A stretch of DNA of 64,000 nt from JBBDIK01 sp964640385 (GCA_964640385.1 CAZXFL010000010.1:1-64000), one strand, 5' to 3'; shown: positions 42,620 to 51,710, numbered from the stretch's first letter. Made by a program: numbers and translations. The notes: generated by a model not told the origin, from the sequence alone.

Positions 42620-42784
42620 TCACCCGCCATTCGCGGCTGCGGAGGGCGGAGGTTCACTCGGAGGCAACTCACAGGTGGCTCCATCCGCCGCCACCGTCGT
42701 GACGACGTAGGTCAGCGCGAACAGCGTTGTCGCCATGCTTGCGATCGCGATGCTCGCGACCACCTGCTCCGATCGGTCCCTCAT
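42620..42784 (-). CDS. 54-residue predicted membrane or exported protein
   Basis: ATG at 42782-42784, preceded by a strong GGAGGGGTGAGG. The 54 residues have a hydrophobic helix (VVASIAIASMATTLFALTYV, about 8-27) and a Pro/Ser/Ala-rich tail with one Cys (ATCELPPSEPPPS). It lies 130 bp downstream of the M15 peptidase gene on the same strand. Homology unknown. The ribosome site and the helix make it more credible than most short ORFs. Confidence 0.55.
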   Translation of the reverse strand: MRDRSEQVVASIAIASMATTLFALTYVVTTVAADGATCELPPSEPPPSAAANGG

Positions 42785-42914
42785 GTGCCTCACCCCTCCG
42801 TCGTCTGCGTGACTACCGCGTCTCGACCACCAGTTCCCTCATGCGTTCAGGTTCGGCGGCGCACATCCACGGGGAGTCGGTCCGGAGTCAAGAAGGGCTC
42901 AAGGGCTTCGGAGC
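42785..42914. other. Gap between the M15 peptidase gene and the small membrane-protein gene
   Basis: I see no convincing promoter, terminator or ORF here apart from the ribosome site of the 54-residue gene. Confidence 0.3.
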
Positions 42915-44108
42915 TCAGCGGGTCGGCGGCCGCTGGTACTCGAAGTGCATCGCGTCGGGCACGATCCAGCCGCCGCCCCAAGTGAACCCCCAGTCGCGGA
43001 AGATCTCGACCAAGCGCCGGTCCTGCCGGGGCACGCCGCCGAACGGGTTCTCGGCCGCGTTCAGATCGAAGGCGATCCCCCAGGCGTGATGCGAGAGGCC
43101 CAGCCCGGGATCCCGGTTGATGAACCGGGGCGAATAGCAGCCGTCGCTCGAGTGAATCAGGTGGCCCAATCCCTGGCGTCGGATCTCACGGAGCGCCCCG
43201 ATGAGCTGGGGGAAGATGCCGCGGTTGCAGCGGATCTTGCCGAGCAGCGGCACGCGCTTGGTGGCCAGGTGCGCCCGCTCCCAGTCGGGGTCGATCTGCA
43301 GGTACCCATGAGGCGACGGCCGCGCCGCGAACTCCCCGAACAGCTCCTTCAGCGACACGGGAGGAAGGACCGCGTCGCCCTGCCGGAAGTAAGGCGTTTC
43401 GCCCGGGCGGCGGATCTGCATCGGGCCAGGGGTCAGCGACTGGAGCGCTCGCGTGAGGGCCCGGTCGCGGACGTGTTGCCGGGGGTCGATCAGTGCGTAG
43501 CGGGGGCGGGTGACGCCGAGGCGCCTCGCGGTCTTCGTGGATGCGAGCACCTCGTGCGCCCCGACCAGCTCGTCGGGAAGGATGCCGGCGACCTCGACCT
43601 CGACACCCCCGAACCGCAGCGTGGCGCCGGGCCCGAGCCGCCTGAGGCGCGCGGACGACTCCCCCAGGAATACCGAGCGCCCACCGAGCTCCTCGACACC
43701 CCGGCGCTCGCCCGGCGGCACGAACGGCCGGTAGCTCCCGGGATCGACGCCGGCGACCTCCATCGGGATGGCCAGGCGCTTCCGTGGATGATCGACCAGG
43801 GGTCCGTTATCGGAACGCGACGACGTCATCCACGCCGTGCCGCTGCGAACCACCGTCACGTTCTCGACCGCATTCAGCCGCTCCGCCGCCGACCGGAACC
43901 CGGAGGGCATCCGTCCGGGCGTCCACGCCAGGAGCGCGTCGGGGGCCTCCGGCCGCCGCTCGATCGAGTCCGGCTGCACGGCCCGGACCGAGCCGGGACC
44001 ACCACGTGGGGTGACGGCGGTGCCCTGGATCGCAAGCATCGCCGTCGCGCCCAAGACGATGCCCGCGACGCCGGCCGCGATGACGCCGATCGCGCGACCG
44101 GCCTTCAC
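42915..44108 (-). CDS. M15-family (VanY-type) peptidase with a large extra envelope domain
   Basis: A 397-residue exported protein (GTG overlapping the upstream stop, GTGTGA). One N-terminal helix (about 8-28) is followed by an external region (about 60-230) whose SVFLGESSARLRRLGPGATL and VEVEVAGILPDELVGAHEVL resemble the MacB/FtsX periplasmic core. The C-terminal M15 zinc peptidase (about 290-397) has LSHHAWGIAFDLN (SxHxxGxAxD) and DAMHFEY. M15 enzymes trim D-Ala or cross-links in peptidoglycan. It is encoded in one operon with an ECF sigma and anti-sigma, suggesting a wall-stress role. Confidence 0.78.
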   Translation of the reverse strand: MKAGRAIGVIAAGVAGIVLGATAMLAIQGTAVTPRGGPGSVRAVQPDSIERRPEAPDALLAWTPGRMPSGFRSAAERLNAVENVTVVRSGTAWMTSSRSDNGPLVDHPRKRLAIPMEVAGVDPGSYRPFVPPGERRGVEELGGRSVFLGESSARLRRLGPGATLRFGGVEVEVAGILPDELVGAHEVLASTKTARRLGVTRPRYALIDPRQHVRDRALTRALQSLTPGPMQIRRPGETPYFRQGDAVLPPVSLKELFGEFAARPSPHGYLQIDPDWERAHLATKRVPLLGKIRCNRGIFPQLIGALREIRRQGLGHLIHSSDGCYSPRFINRDPGLGLSHHAWGIAFDLNAAENPFGGVPRQDRRLVEIFRDWGFTWGGGWIVPDAMHFEYQRPPTR

Positions 44109-46033
44109 ACCGACGGCTCCAGGGAGGCGGAGATCGCGAGGGCATCCGCCAGCTCCAGGCCGGGAACGCGGACGGACACGTAGCGTCCGTCCTCGACCCA
44201 TTCCAGTTCCTGATGCTCCGGCGACCACCGGCCGGTCACCCCTCGAACCCGTACCGCGGCCTGATCGTTGCCGCTCGCTGGAGGCAGGACTTCTCCCGGC
44301 GCTTCGTAGATACGCACGCCGTAACCGCCCGGCTCCGCGCCGGAGCGGCCGTACACCAAACGGACCGCACGACGAGGACCGAACGACTCGATCTCGGCAA
44401 CGACGAGATGTGAGCCCCCCGGGAGCACCGCGGGAACCAGGACCGGGAACCCCGCGCCCGACGTCAGTTCGTCTGCGCGGACCTGTTCGATACGGAGTCC
44501 GTCGTCCGTCGAACGGACCGGTGGATCTTCACCCCGGACGGGCAGCGAGGCCGCGATGTCGAGCAGTTCCTCGCGACGCAGGTTGGACTCGAGCTGAATG
44601 TCCCAGCCGCCGCCCTGGATCGCGACCCGCCGCCCGGCCGATCCACCCGTCGCCGGCAGATAGGAGGCGATAGATCCTCCGGGAAGGACCACGCGTTCGG
44701 CGAACGCAGGCGCCGGAACCGGCTCAGTCGCCGGGCGCTCACGGATCCGCAGCCACGAGAGCCCGTCCGCGTAGGACAGGATCGTTCCACCCGAGCGCTC
44801 CTGGAACACGCCGGACCGGTACGGGCGCAATCCGTGCAGGCGCGCCGGCACCACCGGATCGAAACCTGCCGCCCCCGCGAGTTCTGTGCGCGGAACATCG
44901 CGGAACCCTTCGTCCTGTCCGCCGCCCGGGACCAAGAAGAGGGCCGACGGCACGGGCTCCAACGACAGATCCTCCAGCCGGACGTCAAGCACCTCGTCGC
45001 CCGCCCGCTCGGTCGGGATCCCGAACCGGGACGTCCACAAGGCACGATCCTCACCGGGAGCCGCCGTGACGACGGTACGGAGGGGGAACCAGCTCTCCGC
45101 GTCCAGCCAGACGTGAACCCGATCGGCCGGGTACAGCGGCCGCCAGATCCCCGCCTGCTGGAAGAACGCGAGGAGCGGAGCCGCATCCCGTGCGGACATC
45201 CGAAGCTCGACGGCGCGCCGACCGTCGACCACGGCTTCTCCGACCACATCCACGCGGTCAGAGCCCGCGAGCGACGTGACCGGAAGGATGATGTCCGTCG
45301 GCATCGGTGCATCGGCGTCGAACGGCGGGCGACCCGAGATCAGGGTCTCGGACGTTCGGCCCGGCGCCGTGTCGACACAGGTCACGACGTCCTGCGATAC
45401 GCACGCGTCGGGGCCGCGAAGCATCCACCGGTCCCCGTCGATGCGAAGTTCGGTGTCGTTCCGGGGCCACGATCGTCCGGGATAGTCGGTGAGGTCCCGC
45501 ACCTGAGCGAGAAAGCGCTCGGGCGAGGCGAACGCGACGTCGACGGCGAACTCGCGCTTCGGCACGTCGGGGTGCCAGTTCCACTCGACCACGTGATACG
45601 TCGCCCGGTAGGCCTCAAGGTTGGTCGCGGCTTCAGCGATCTGTCTCGGGATCCTCGATGCGGTCGCCGGGGCCGCCCGCCGGAACAGGATGCCCCCCGA
45701 CACGAGCAGCGCGCCCATCACCATCCCTACCAGCGCCGCGGCGGCGAGCGCGCGCAGCGGGATCCTCGAACGCGCGGCACGAGACGCCTTGGAACGCAAC
45801 GGGATCGGCGTCTTACCCTCTTGCGACGCGGCGCGCACCCGTTCCATGATCGGGGCGACGAGGTCGGGGACCGGTTCGGCGACGCGCACCCGCACATCGG
45901 TCCGGAGCCGCTGGGCGCCGTCCGCGAACGCCGCGCACCGCGCGCAGGTCTCGACGTGTGCTCGCGCGTCTTCGGGGAGCCGTTCGCCGTCCATCGCGGC
46001 CGAGAGCGCCAACTGCGCCTTGTTACACCTCAC
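44105..46033 (-). CDS. Large transmembrane anti-sigma factor
   Basis: A 642-residue protein starting at a GTG that overlaps the sigma gene by 11 nt. The cytosolic N-terminus has a zinc-binding anti-sigma motif H26-x3-C30-x2-C33 (HVETCARCAAF). A membrane helix lies at about 92-114 (ALAAAALVGMVMGALLVSGG). The 500-residue external part is beta-rich with LolA/RseB-like features and repeated 'SYADGLSWLRI' type elements, consistent with a lipid or envelope sensor. It should sequester the adjacent ECF sigma factor. Confidence 0.82.
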   Translation of the reverse strand: MRCNKAQLALSAAMDGERLPEDARAHVETCARCAAFADGAQRLRTDVRVRVAEPVPDLVAPIMERVRAASQEGKTPIPLRSKASRAARSRIPLRALAAAALVGMVMGALLVSGGILFRRAAPATASRIPRQIAEAATNLEAYRATYHVVEWNWHPDVPKREFAVDVAFASPERFLAQVRDLTDYPGRSWPRNDTELRIDGDRWMLRGPDACVSQDVVTCVDTAPGRTSETLISGRPPFDADAPMPTDIILPVTSLAGSDRVDVVGEAVVDGRRAVELRMSARDAAPLLAFFQQAGIWRPLYPADRVHVWLDAESWFPLRTVVTAAPGEDRALWTSRFGIPTERAGDEVLDVRLEDLSLEPVPSALFLVPGGGQDEGFRDVPRTELAGAAGFDPVVPARLHGLRPYRSGVFQERSGGTILSYADGLSWLRIRERPATEPVPAPAFAERVVLPGGSIASYLPATGGSAGRRVAIQGGGWDIQLESNLRREELLDIAASLPVRGEDPPVRSTDDGLRIEQVRADELTSGAGFPVLVPAVLPGGSHLVVAEIESFGPRRAVRLVYGRSGAEPGGYGVRIYEAPGEVLPPASGNDQAAVRVRGVTGRWSPEHQELEWVEDGRYVSVRVPGLELADALAISASLEPSV

Positions 46034-46553
46034 CGGCAACCTCCCCCTCGGATAGGTCCGACATGAGCTGTGCCCGGGCGCGGAAGACCCGGCTCTTGAG
46101 CGTCCCAATCTTGGTCCGCAAGACGACCGATGCATCGGCGTACGGCAGACCGAATACCTCGATCAACAGGAACGGCTCCCGGAGCTTGTCCGGCAGAGCG
46201 TCGATCGCCATCGTGATCTCGGCCCGCGACTGCTGGTCCGTCGCCGCGGTGACCGGAGTCTCCAGCACCGGCCGGGACGCCTTCCGCATCGCGTCGAGCG
46301 CGCAGTTCCGCACGATCTGCAGGAGCCACGACGAGAACTTCGAATCCCCGCGGAAGGATGGCAGGAAGCGGAAGGCTCGAACGAACGCCTCCTGCGTCAC
46401 GTCCTCGGCCAGGTGCGTGTCGCGCGTCAGCGAACACGCGAACCGCCACGCGTCCGCCTGCGAGGCACGCACCAGATCCTCGAAGGCATCGGGGTCTCCA
46501 CGTTGCGCGCGGCGCAGGACGCTCGGATCCGGTTCCTGCATCCCCTCTCCCAC
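46023..46553 (-). CDS. ECF-type RNA polymerase sigma factor
   Basis: A 176-residue group 4 sigma factor. Region 2 (about 20-90) has DTHLAEDVTQEAFVRAFRFL and the FSSWLLQIVRNCALDAMRK segment. Region 4 (about 110-165) has LPDKLREPFLLIEVFGLPYA and GTLKSRVFRARAQL. The start is the GTG at 46553 or the in-frame ATG at 46541. A -10-like TAGGCT lies at 46572-46577. The partner anti-sigma overlaps its 3' end. Confidence 0.9.
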   Translation of the reverse strand: MGEGMQEPDPSVLRRAQRGDPDAFEDLVRASQADAWRFACSLTRDTHLAEDVTQEAFVRAFRFLPSFRGDSKFSSWLLQIVRNCALDAMRKASRPVLETPVTAATDQQSRAEITMAIDALPDKLREPFLLIEVFGLPYADASVVLRTKIGTLKSRVFRARAQLMSDLSEGEVAGEV

Positions 46554-46580
46554 GTCGGGCCGCTTGGTTCCAGCCTACGC

Positions 46581-48398
46581 TCACCCGAGGCGCGCCCGGC
46601 GCAGCCGTTCCATCGCCTCCGCGATCGAGAAGAGCTGCGTGCGCGGGAGATTGCCGGAAACGCTGTAGGTTCCACTCGTATCGTTCGGGCTCGCGGGCCA
46701 CGCCACCTCCGGCGTCGCGTCCCACTGGTTCACGCTCCGGGGGCTGGCGGTGACCGCCGGCGTACCGGCGACATCGGTGGGAACGGGATCGCTCCCGCAT
46801 CCGAAGCCGCCGCCGCCGTAGGAGAACGTGACGGGGTGCATCCCGCCTGCCGTCGGAACGTCGACCTGCATGGATCCGGTCACATGGCCGCCGAGATCTC
46901 CCCAGGCCTCGGGGGAAGCATCCGACAGCTTCGCCCCGGCGGGCAGTCCTGCCGGCGGGACGAACGGGACCGTCAGGACCGAACCGAGGAACCGGGAGGC
47001 CTGTTCGACGGTGCGCATGGGGTGTTCCTTGGACGATCCCTTCACCCGTGTCACGAGACGACCCTCGTGGCCGGCGACCTCGATGGAGACGCGCCTGTAC
47101 GCGGCGTGCCCGTCGTGAACGCCGTAGATGGTCGCAGCTACGCGCCAAGAGTCCTGGGTGCGTTCGGATCCGGTGATCACGTAGCCCATGTTCCGGTAGC
47201 GCGTGAGTCCAGGCCCGACCGGCTTGTCGAGGAACACGCCCGTCTCGACCGGCTCCCAGATCCACGCGCTGAGGAACGCCTGCGCCGTACCCAGCGCCCG
47301 CATCTGGTCCAGAGATGCGCGCTCGGGAACCACGGGACTCCACACCGGATCCCAGGCGTAGTCGGCGAAGCTCCACCGATGCGTCGCCAGGTCGAGCGTC
47401 GCCAGGTCACGCTGTCCGTCCGCGTCGATCGTTCCGAAAACGACCGAGAGACCGTCGGGGGCTACGGCGGGCCGAACGAGCGGATCGAAGCGTTGCTCGC
47501 CCGAGAGCTCGACGACGAGGCTCGCGCTGCCCCCACCGACCCGAGGGCCGATCGCGGCCTCCATGTCGCCATCGGGCTGCCGCCGGACGACGACGTTGGT
47601 GTACTCGCCCACGCGCTCCCAATGCGCTTGCTGGGTGCCGTAGGCAAGTTCACCGGTTCCATCGTCTGAGAGTCCCTCGAAGGAACCCGGACGGTCTGAA
47701 CCGTAGAGCGGAACGATGTCGGAACCACCTGCGCCGGGTTCCGCAACCGCAAGGCGCTTGCCGGTCCATGTCGGAACCGACCAGCCGACCCCGGCACGTT
47801 CGAACAGCCCCGTCGCCAGGTCGAGCACCCAGATGACCGATCCGTCGGTGAACGGGTCATCGCCGGCGGTGACGACCGCGAACGCGAGCCGGTCGCCGTC
47901 GGGCGCATGCGACCAGGTCAGCGAACGGATCTCTGCGGCAACCGGCCGGCCTCCGGACGTGATGGCCCCGACGGATCTGCGGTTCGAGCCGTCGGCAGCC
48001 GCCATCCAGATCTCCGAGCGGCCATCTCGCTGCGCGACGAACGCGATCGTCCGGGCCGTGTCGGCGAACGCCGGACTCGAGAGCCCCGGCATCGAGAAGA
48101 GCTTGTGGGCCTGCGAGCCGTCGGGCATCGCGGTCCACAGGTTGGTACAGCGGACGAACAGGAGGCCGCCGACCGCTTGGTCGCTCCGCGGCCACGTGCG
48201 GAACGGCATCGGGTCGATCGGATCGAGCGACCGGATCTGCGCTGCTGGGATATGTGGTGCCGATGCGGCCGATCCGGAGGACATCGAGCGGACGACCATC
48301 GGGATGGAGGCCGCGACCAACAGCGCCGCAACCGCACCGGCGATCAACGGCGCCGGGATCCGCGGTCGAGGTTTCGGTATCGCGACCGAGGCCCTCAC
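46581..48398 (-). CDS. Membrane-anchored TolB-like beta-propeller protein
   Basis: A 605-residue protein starting with a GTG that overlaps the upstream stop (GTGA). It has a short cytosolic N-terminus, one membrane helix (about 13-33, APLIAGAVAALLVAASIPMV), then WD40/TolB-like repeats (AFVAQRDGRSEIWMAAADGS, APDGLSVVFGTIDADGQRDL) and a separate C-terminal domain with a GGGGFGCGS loop. A longer reading to 48974 overlaps the upstream gene and is rejected. Its stop is 28 bp before the sigma gene on the same strand. Confidence 0.72.
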   Translation of the reverse strand: MRASVAIPKPRPRIPAPLIAGAVAALLVAASIPMVVRSMSSGSAASAPHIPAAQIRSLDPIDPMPFRTWPRSDQAVGGLLFVRCTNLWTAMPDGSQAHKLFSMPGLSSPAFADTARTIAFVAQRDGRSEIWMAAADGSNRRSVGAITSGGRPVAAEIRSLTWSHAPDGDRLAFAVVTAGDDPFTDGSVIWVLDLATGLFERAGVGWSVPTWTGKRLAVAEPGAGGSDIVPLYGSDRPGSFEGLSDDGTGELAYGTQQAHWERVGEYTNVVVRRQPDGDMEAAIGPRVGGGSASLVVELSGEQRFDPLVRPAVAPDGLSVVFGTIDADGQRDLATLDLATHRWSFADYAWDPVWSPVVPERASLDQMRALGTAQAFLSAWIWEPVETGVFLDKPVGPGLTRYRNMGYVITGSERTQDSWRVAATIYGVHDGHAAYRRVSIEVAGHEGRLVTRVKGSSKEHPMRTVEQASRFLGSVLTVPFVPPAGLPAGAKLSDASPEAWGDLGGHVTGSMQVDVPTAGGMHPVTFSYGGGGFGCGSDPVPTDVAGTPAVTASPRSVNQWDATPEVAWPASPNDTSGTYSVSGNLPRTQLFSIAEAMERLRRARLG

Positions 48399-49156
48399 GA
48401 TCCGTTCCCCTTCCCTGCGCGTGACCGAAGGCTGGGCGCCGACGGCGCCTCGAACTCCACGAACTGCGGCGAACGCCGCCTCCTCTTCGCCAGCCGCGAA
48501 CACAGCAGCGCGGCGCCCAAGCCCGCGACGAACGCCACGATCACGAGGGGCCAGGGCACGTCTGAGCCCGTGTCTCCCCGCAGCGTCGGTGGAGGAACGT
48601 CCGCTGTCTTCGGTGCGGCTTCCGTCGCTTCGAGACGATCGACCTGCCGCTGCAGCTCGTCGCGGTCGCGGCCGACGCGCTCCAACCGTCGCTCTACCTC
48701 GCCCAATCGGAACGCCTTGCGCTGGAGTTGCGACACCGCGACGGAGTCCGCGATGTAGATGGTGCTGTCGCTCAGGTCTCCCAGGATCCGGTGACAACCG
48801 GGGTCGCACACGCGGACGTGGTAGGTCCCGGTCGCAACGTCGGGGACGACGAACGATACGTTGACCGCGGCCAATCCGTTCCCACCGCCATGCACGTTCG
48901 CGGAACCCACCTGGATCGCGTTCGCAGGCAGTCGGTCTCCGCCAGCGTTCCCACGGAATAGGTACACGTCCCACCGGAGGGCACTCGGGGATCCGTTGAC
49001 CGATACGTCGCTATCGTGCGCCTTGGCCGTCTGTCCGACCACGAGGTGCTGGTCGGGCCAGTCCAGGTAGGTGTAGCCCCCCGCCTCGGCCGCGGACCCG
49101 CCGCCGAGGACCAGTCCCAGAACCGTCACGCAGATCGCCCATCGCAGCCACACCAT
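48395..49156 (-). CDS. Exported, membrane-anchored protein with a coiled coil
   Basis: A 253-residue protein with a signal peptide (about 6-24, WAICVTVLGLVLGGGSAAEA), an Ig-like or CopC-like beta domain (about 28-135, containing the CDPGC pair), a coiled coil (about 140-175, GEVERRLERVGRDRDELQRQ), and a C-terminal membrane helix (about 202-222) with a basic tail. I recognise no named family. It overlaps the propeller gene by 4 nt, so the two are probably made together and act at the membrane. Confidence 0.65.
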   Translation of the reverse strand: MVWLRWAICVTVLGLVLGGGSAAEAGGYTYLDWPDQHLVVGQTAKAHDSDVSVNGSPSALRWDVYLFRGNAGGDRLPANAIQVGSANVHGGGNGLAAVNVSFVVPDVATGTYHVRVCDPGCHRILGDLSDSTIYIADSVAVSQLQRKAFRLGEVERRLERVGRDRDELQRQVDRLEATEAAPKTADVPPPTLRGDTGSDVPWPLVIVAFVAGLGAALLCSRLAKRRRRSPQFVEFEAPSAPSLRSRAGKGNGS

Positions 49157-49216
49157 CCCGAACCCCTCTCTCAGCCTTCAGTCAGATGACCGGCCGACGG
49201 GCCCAGAAGTTCGCGA

Positions 49217-49222
49217 TAGGGT
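49217..49222 (+). promoter_or_regulatory. -10 box of a leaderless small gene
   Basis: TAGGGT, 7 nt before the GTG at 49230. Confidence 0.4.
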
Positions 49223-49229
49223 CCAGATC

Positions 49230-49448
49230 GTGCTCGGTGAACAGGAGGCGACCGTTCAGGGACTCCGGGACTTCGACGTCCACGGGGTGGCCTACGCGGA
49301 CGTGACGATCCGTCTGGCCGATGGCCTCGTCCTGAACGCCCGCCTGGGACCGGAGGCCGTTCCCGAAGGGCTCGCCGTCGGAGACCACGTCCTCGCGATG
49401 GTCGCCGCCAACCTGCTCGTGTCGCTGCGGCGCCCCGGGACCCCGTAG
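49230..49448 (+). CDS. Small beta-barrel protein, possibly TOBE-like
   Basis: A 72-residue protein from a GTG with a leaderless-type promoter. Its pattern (DFDVHGVAYADVTIRLADG, AVPEGLAVGDHVLAMVAANL) resembles OB/TOBE-like ligand-binding modules. No catalytic residue is apparent. It precedes the cyclophilin gene by 41 bp, but that gene has its own GAGAGGAG ribosome site and a -10-like TAGACT. Function unknown. Confidence 0.55.
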   Translation: MLGEQEATVQGLRDFDVHGVAYADVTIRLADGLVLNARLGPEAVPEGLAVGDHVLAMVAANLLVSLRRPGTP

Positions 49449-49489
49449 ACTCGACCGGCCGCAGCAGCCCGTCGGAGAGAGGAGCACCG

Positions 49490-50002
49490 ATGCCCACCGC
49501 CAACTTCGTCACCAACAAGGGGAGCTTCACCGTCCGCCTCATGCCGGACCACGCCCCCAACACCGTCGCCAACTTCGTCGACCTCGCGAAGGGAATGAAG
49601 GAATGGCGCGATCCCCGCGACGGCCAGGCCAAGACGGAACCGCTCTACGACGGCACGGTGTTCCACCGCGTCATCGACGGCTTCATGATCCAGGGCGGTG
49701 ACCCCGAGGGAACCGGCACGGGCGGTCCCGGCTACCGCTTCGATGATGAATGCCCGCCCGACGGGCCGAGCTTCGACCGGCCCGGCCTGCTCGCCATGGC
49801 CAACGCGGGGCCGGGAACCAACGGCTCGCAGTTCTTCGTGACCGTCGCGACGGCCGTATGGCTGACCGGCAAGCACACGATCTTCGGCGAGGTCACCGAC
49901 GGCTACGACGTGGTCGAGTCGATCGGCAAGGTCGCGACGGGGGCCATGGACCGCCCCGCCGACGACGTCGTCCTGGAACGCGTGGAGATCGCAGAGGACT
50001 GA
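49490..50002 (+). CDS. Cytosolic cyclophilin-type peptidyl-prolyl isomerase
   Basis: A 170-residue cyclophilin with no signal peptide. Active-site motifs FHRVIDGFMIQGGDP, LAMANAGPGTNGSQFFVT and HTIFGEV are intact (catalytic Arg in FHRV). It speeds cis-trans isomerisation at proline. A second, membrane-anchored paralogue is at 57768-58487. Confidence 0.93.
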   Translation: MPTANFVTNKGSFTVRLMPDHAPNTVANFVDLAKGMKEWRDPRDGQAKTEPLYDGTVFHRVIDGFMIQGGDPEGTGTGGPGYRFDDECPPDGPSFDRPGLLAMANAGPGTNGSQFFVTVATAVWLTGKHTIFGEVTDGYDVVESIGKVATGAMDRPADDVVLERVEIAED

Positions 50003-50007
50003 TCCTG

Positions 50008-51108
50008 ATGGACACAGCCGCCCGGATCATCGTCTTCTTGGCCGGCGCGGCGCTCGTTAGTGCAACGTTGCTCTCGGCGGTCAGGACGACCGTGCTTCCC
50101 CGCGGCATCCCCAGCATCCTCACCCGCGTCGTCTTCAATTCCATCCGTCGGATCATGCGACTCCTGGCCGGCCCCCACCCCTCATACGGGCGCCGCGACC
50201 GGGTCATGGCCTATTTCGGACCCGTCGGCCTCTTCGCGATGCTGGCGACGTGGCTCGCGCTCGTGTTCCTGGGCTACACCGCGATGTTCTGGGCACTCGG
50301 CCACTCGGCGCGCGAGTCGTTCATCGCCAGCGGCTCGTCGCTGTTCACGCTGGGCTTCGAGGAACCGCTCACGGTCCCCTCTACGCTCCTCGTGTTCACC
50401 GAGGCCGCGATCGGCCTCATGCTGCTCGCCCTGCTGATTACGTTCCTGCCCAGCCTATACAGTGCCTACTCGCGACGCGAGGCGGCCGTGACGCGGCTCG
50501 CGGTCCGCGCCGGGACTCCGCCGTCGGGCGTTCGCATGATCATCCTCAGCCACGAACTCGGGTTCATCGACCACCCGCGGGAGATCGCGGTCCGGTGGGG
50601 CGACCTGCAGGACTGGTTCGCAGCGATCGCGGAGTCGCACCAATCCTTCCCGGCCCTCACGTTCTTCCGGTCCCCGCAGCCCGACCGATCGTGGATAACA
50701 GCCGCGGGCGCGGCGCTGGACGGAGCGGCGCTCCGCTCGACCGTGGTGGACGGTCCCAGGGACGTGGAGGCCGAGTTCTGTCTGGCCACGGGGACGTTGG
50801 CGCTCGGCGAGGTCGCCCACTACTTCGGGATCCTGCACACCCACATGCATCCGGATCCCGAAGGCGAGATCTCGATCCCACGCGAGGAGTTCGACGCGGC
50901 GTGCGACGATCTGGCATCCGCCGGCGTGCCGCTGAAGCCTCGCGACGGGGCATGGACCGCGTTCGCCGCGGCCCGCGCCGGCTACGACGCGGCCCTCGTG
51001 ATGATCTGCCGGTTGATCGATGCGCCGGAGGCTCCGTGGTCCTCCGACCGGGACCGCACCGCCTGGGTCCCGAAGCTCAACCCCAAGGCCGGCGCGCACG
51101 GTCACTAG
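50008..51108 (+). CDS. Two-TM ion-channel-like membrane protein
   Basis: A 366-residue protein, 5 nt after the cyclophilin stop. The N-terminal part (about 1-155) has three or four helices, including FGPVGLFAMLATWLALVF and AAIGLMLLALLITFLPSLYS. Between them the pore-like ASGSSLFTLGFEEPLTV sits where a K+ channel has its filter, but the filter TVGYGD is replaced by TLGFEE, so ion selectivity is doubtful. The cytosolic C-terminus (about 170-366) is helical with a HTHMHPD cluster. No family is certain. Confidence 0.6.
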   Translation: MDTAARIIVFLAGAALVSATLLSAVRTTVLPRGIPSILTRVVFNSIRRIMRLLAGPHPSYGRRDRVMAYFGPVGLFAMLATWLALVFLGYTAMFWALGHSARESFIASGSSLFTLGFEEPLTVPSTLLVFTEAAIGLMLLALLITFLPSLYSAYSRREAAVTRLAVRAGTPPSGVRMIILSHELGFIDHPREIAVRWGDLQDWFAAIAESHQSFPALTFFRSPQPDRSWITAAGAALDGAALRSTVVDGPRDVEAEFCLATGTLALGEVAHYFGILHTHMHPDPEGEISIPREEFDAACDDLASAGVPLKPRDGAWTAFAAARAGYDAALVMICRLIDAPEAPWSSDRDRTAWVPKLNPKAGAHGH

Positions 51109-51266
51109 GGACCGGGCGAGCTCACGGACTGGGTCGCCACCGGGGTCACGCTCGCCGGCACATCCTCGAACTCAGGGTCTGGCGGAGAATAGGTCAAGGC
51201 GCCGATCCCGAACCCCGCGGCGGCGACGAGCAGCAGTGCGAGCACCCAGAGCAGGACGCGTTTCAC
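51105..51266 (-). CDS. 53-residue membrane-anchored peptide
   Basis: GTG at 51264-51266 encodes 53 residues: a hydrophobic helix (VLLWVLALLLVAAAGFGIGA, about 4-23) and an acidic/Ser/Pro tail. The stop overlaps the stop of the convergent channel-like gene. No good ribosome site is visible, so support is the signal-like composition alone. Confidence 0.4.
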   Translation of the reverse strand: MKRVLLWVLALLLVAAAGFGIGALTYSPPDPEFEDVPASVTPVATQSVSSPGP

Positions 51267-51326
51267 CGCAGCAGGCTACACCGATGACTTGACACACGGC
51301 GCCAACAGCATGCCGGGCGGTCAGAT

Positions 51327-51710
51327 TCAGCGCAGCGCTTCGAGGATCGTGACGCCGCCATCTCGGGAACGCCGGGGGACGTAGAAGCAGATGTCGTCGC
51401 CGTCCACGTGCACCACGAGGAGCTGTGAGCCGTCCACGCGTTTCTTGTGGCGGCGCACGGAGCACGCGGAGCGGGCGAAGTCCCGCTCGAACTTGAACCC
51501 CCAGGGCCAGGAAGGCTTGAGCACGATGAGACGGCGATCCGTGAGCACCAGCTCGCATCGGTCGAAGAACTGCAACGCGACTCGCAGCATGGCACCAACG
51601 GAGATCAGGACGGCTTCGCCGTCTTCCAGATGCCCCTGAAGGGCCTCCTCCGCGGGACTCCATGTCTCAGGCTGGACGCCGGACAGTCGATCCTGCACCA
51701 GATCTTGCAC
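51327..51710 (-). CDS. Small PH-like domain protein
   Basis: A 127-residue cytosolic protein (GTG start). The pattern GEAVLISVGAMLRVALQFFD, CELVLTDRRLIVLKPS and LLVVHVDGDDICFYVPRR is that of bacterial PH-like or GRAM domains. It has no membrane segment. Function unknown. It is divergent from the aldolase gene, with the nested inverted repeats between them. Confidence 0.6.
   Translation of the reverse strand: MQDLVQDRLSGVQPETWSPAEEALQGHLEDGEAVLISVGAMLRVALQFFDRCELVLTDRRLIVLKPSWPWGFKFERDFARSACSVRRHKKRVDGSQLLVVHVDGDDICFYVPRRSRDGGVTILEALR

Noticed and set aside
46581..48974. 797-codon ORF for the propeller
   Set aside because: The first 192 codons overlap the upstream exported protein in another frame; GTG at 48398 coupled to its stop is the better start.
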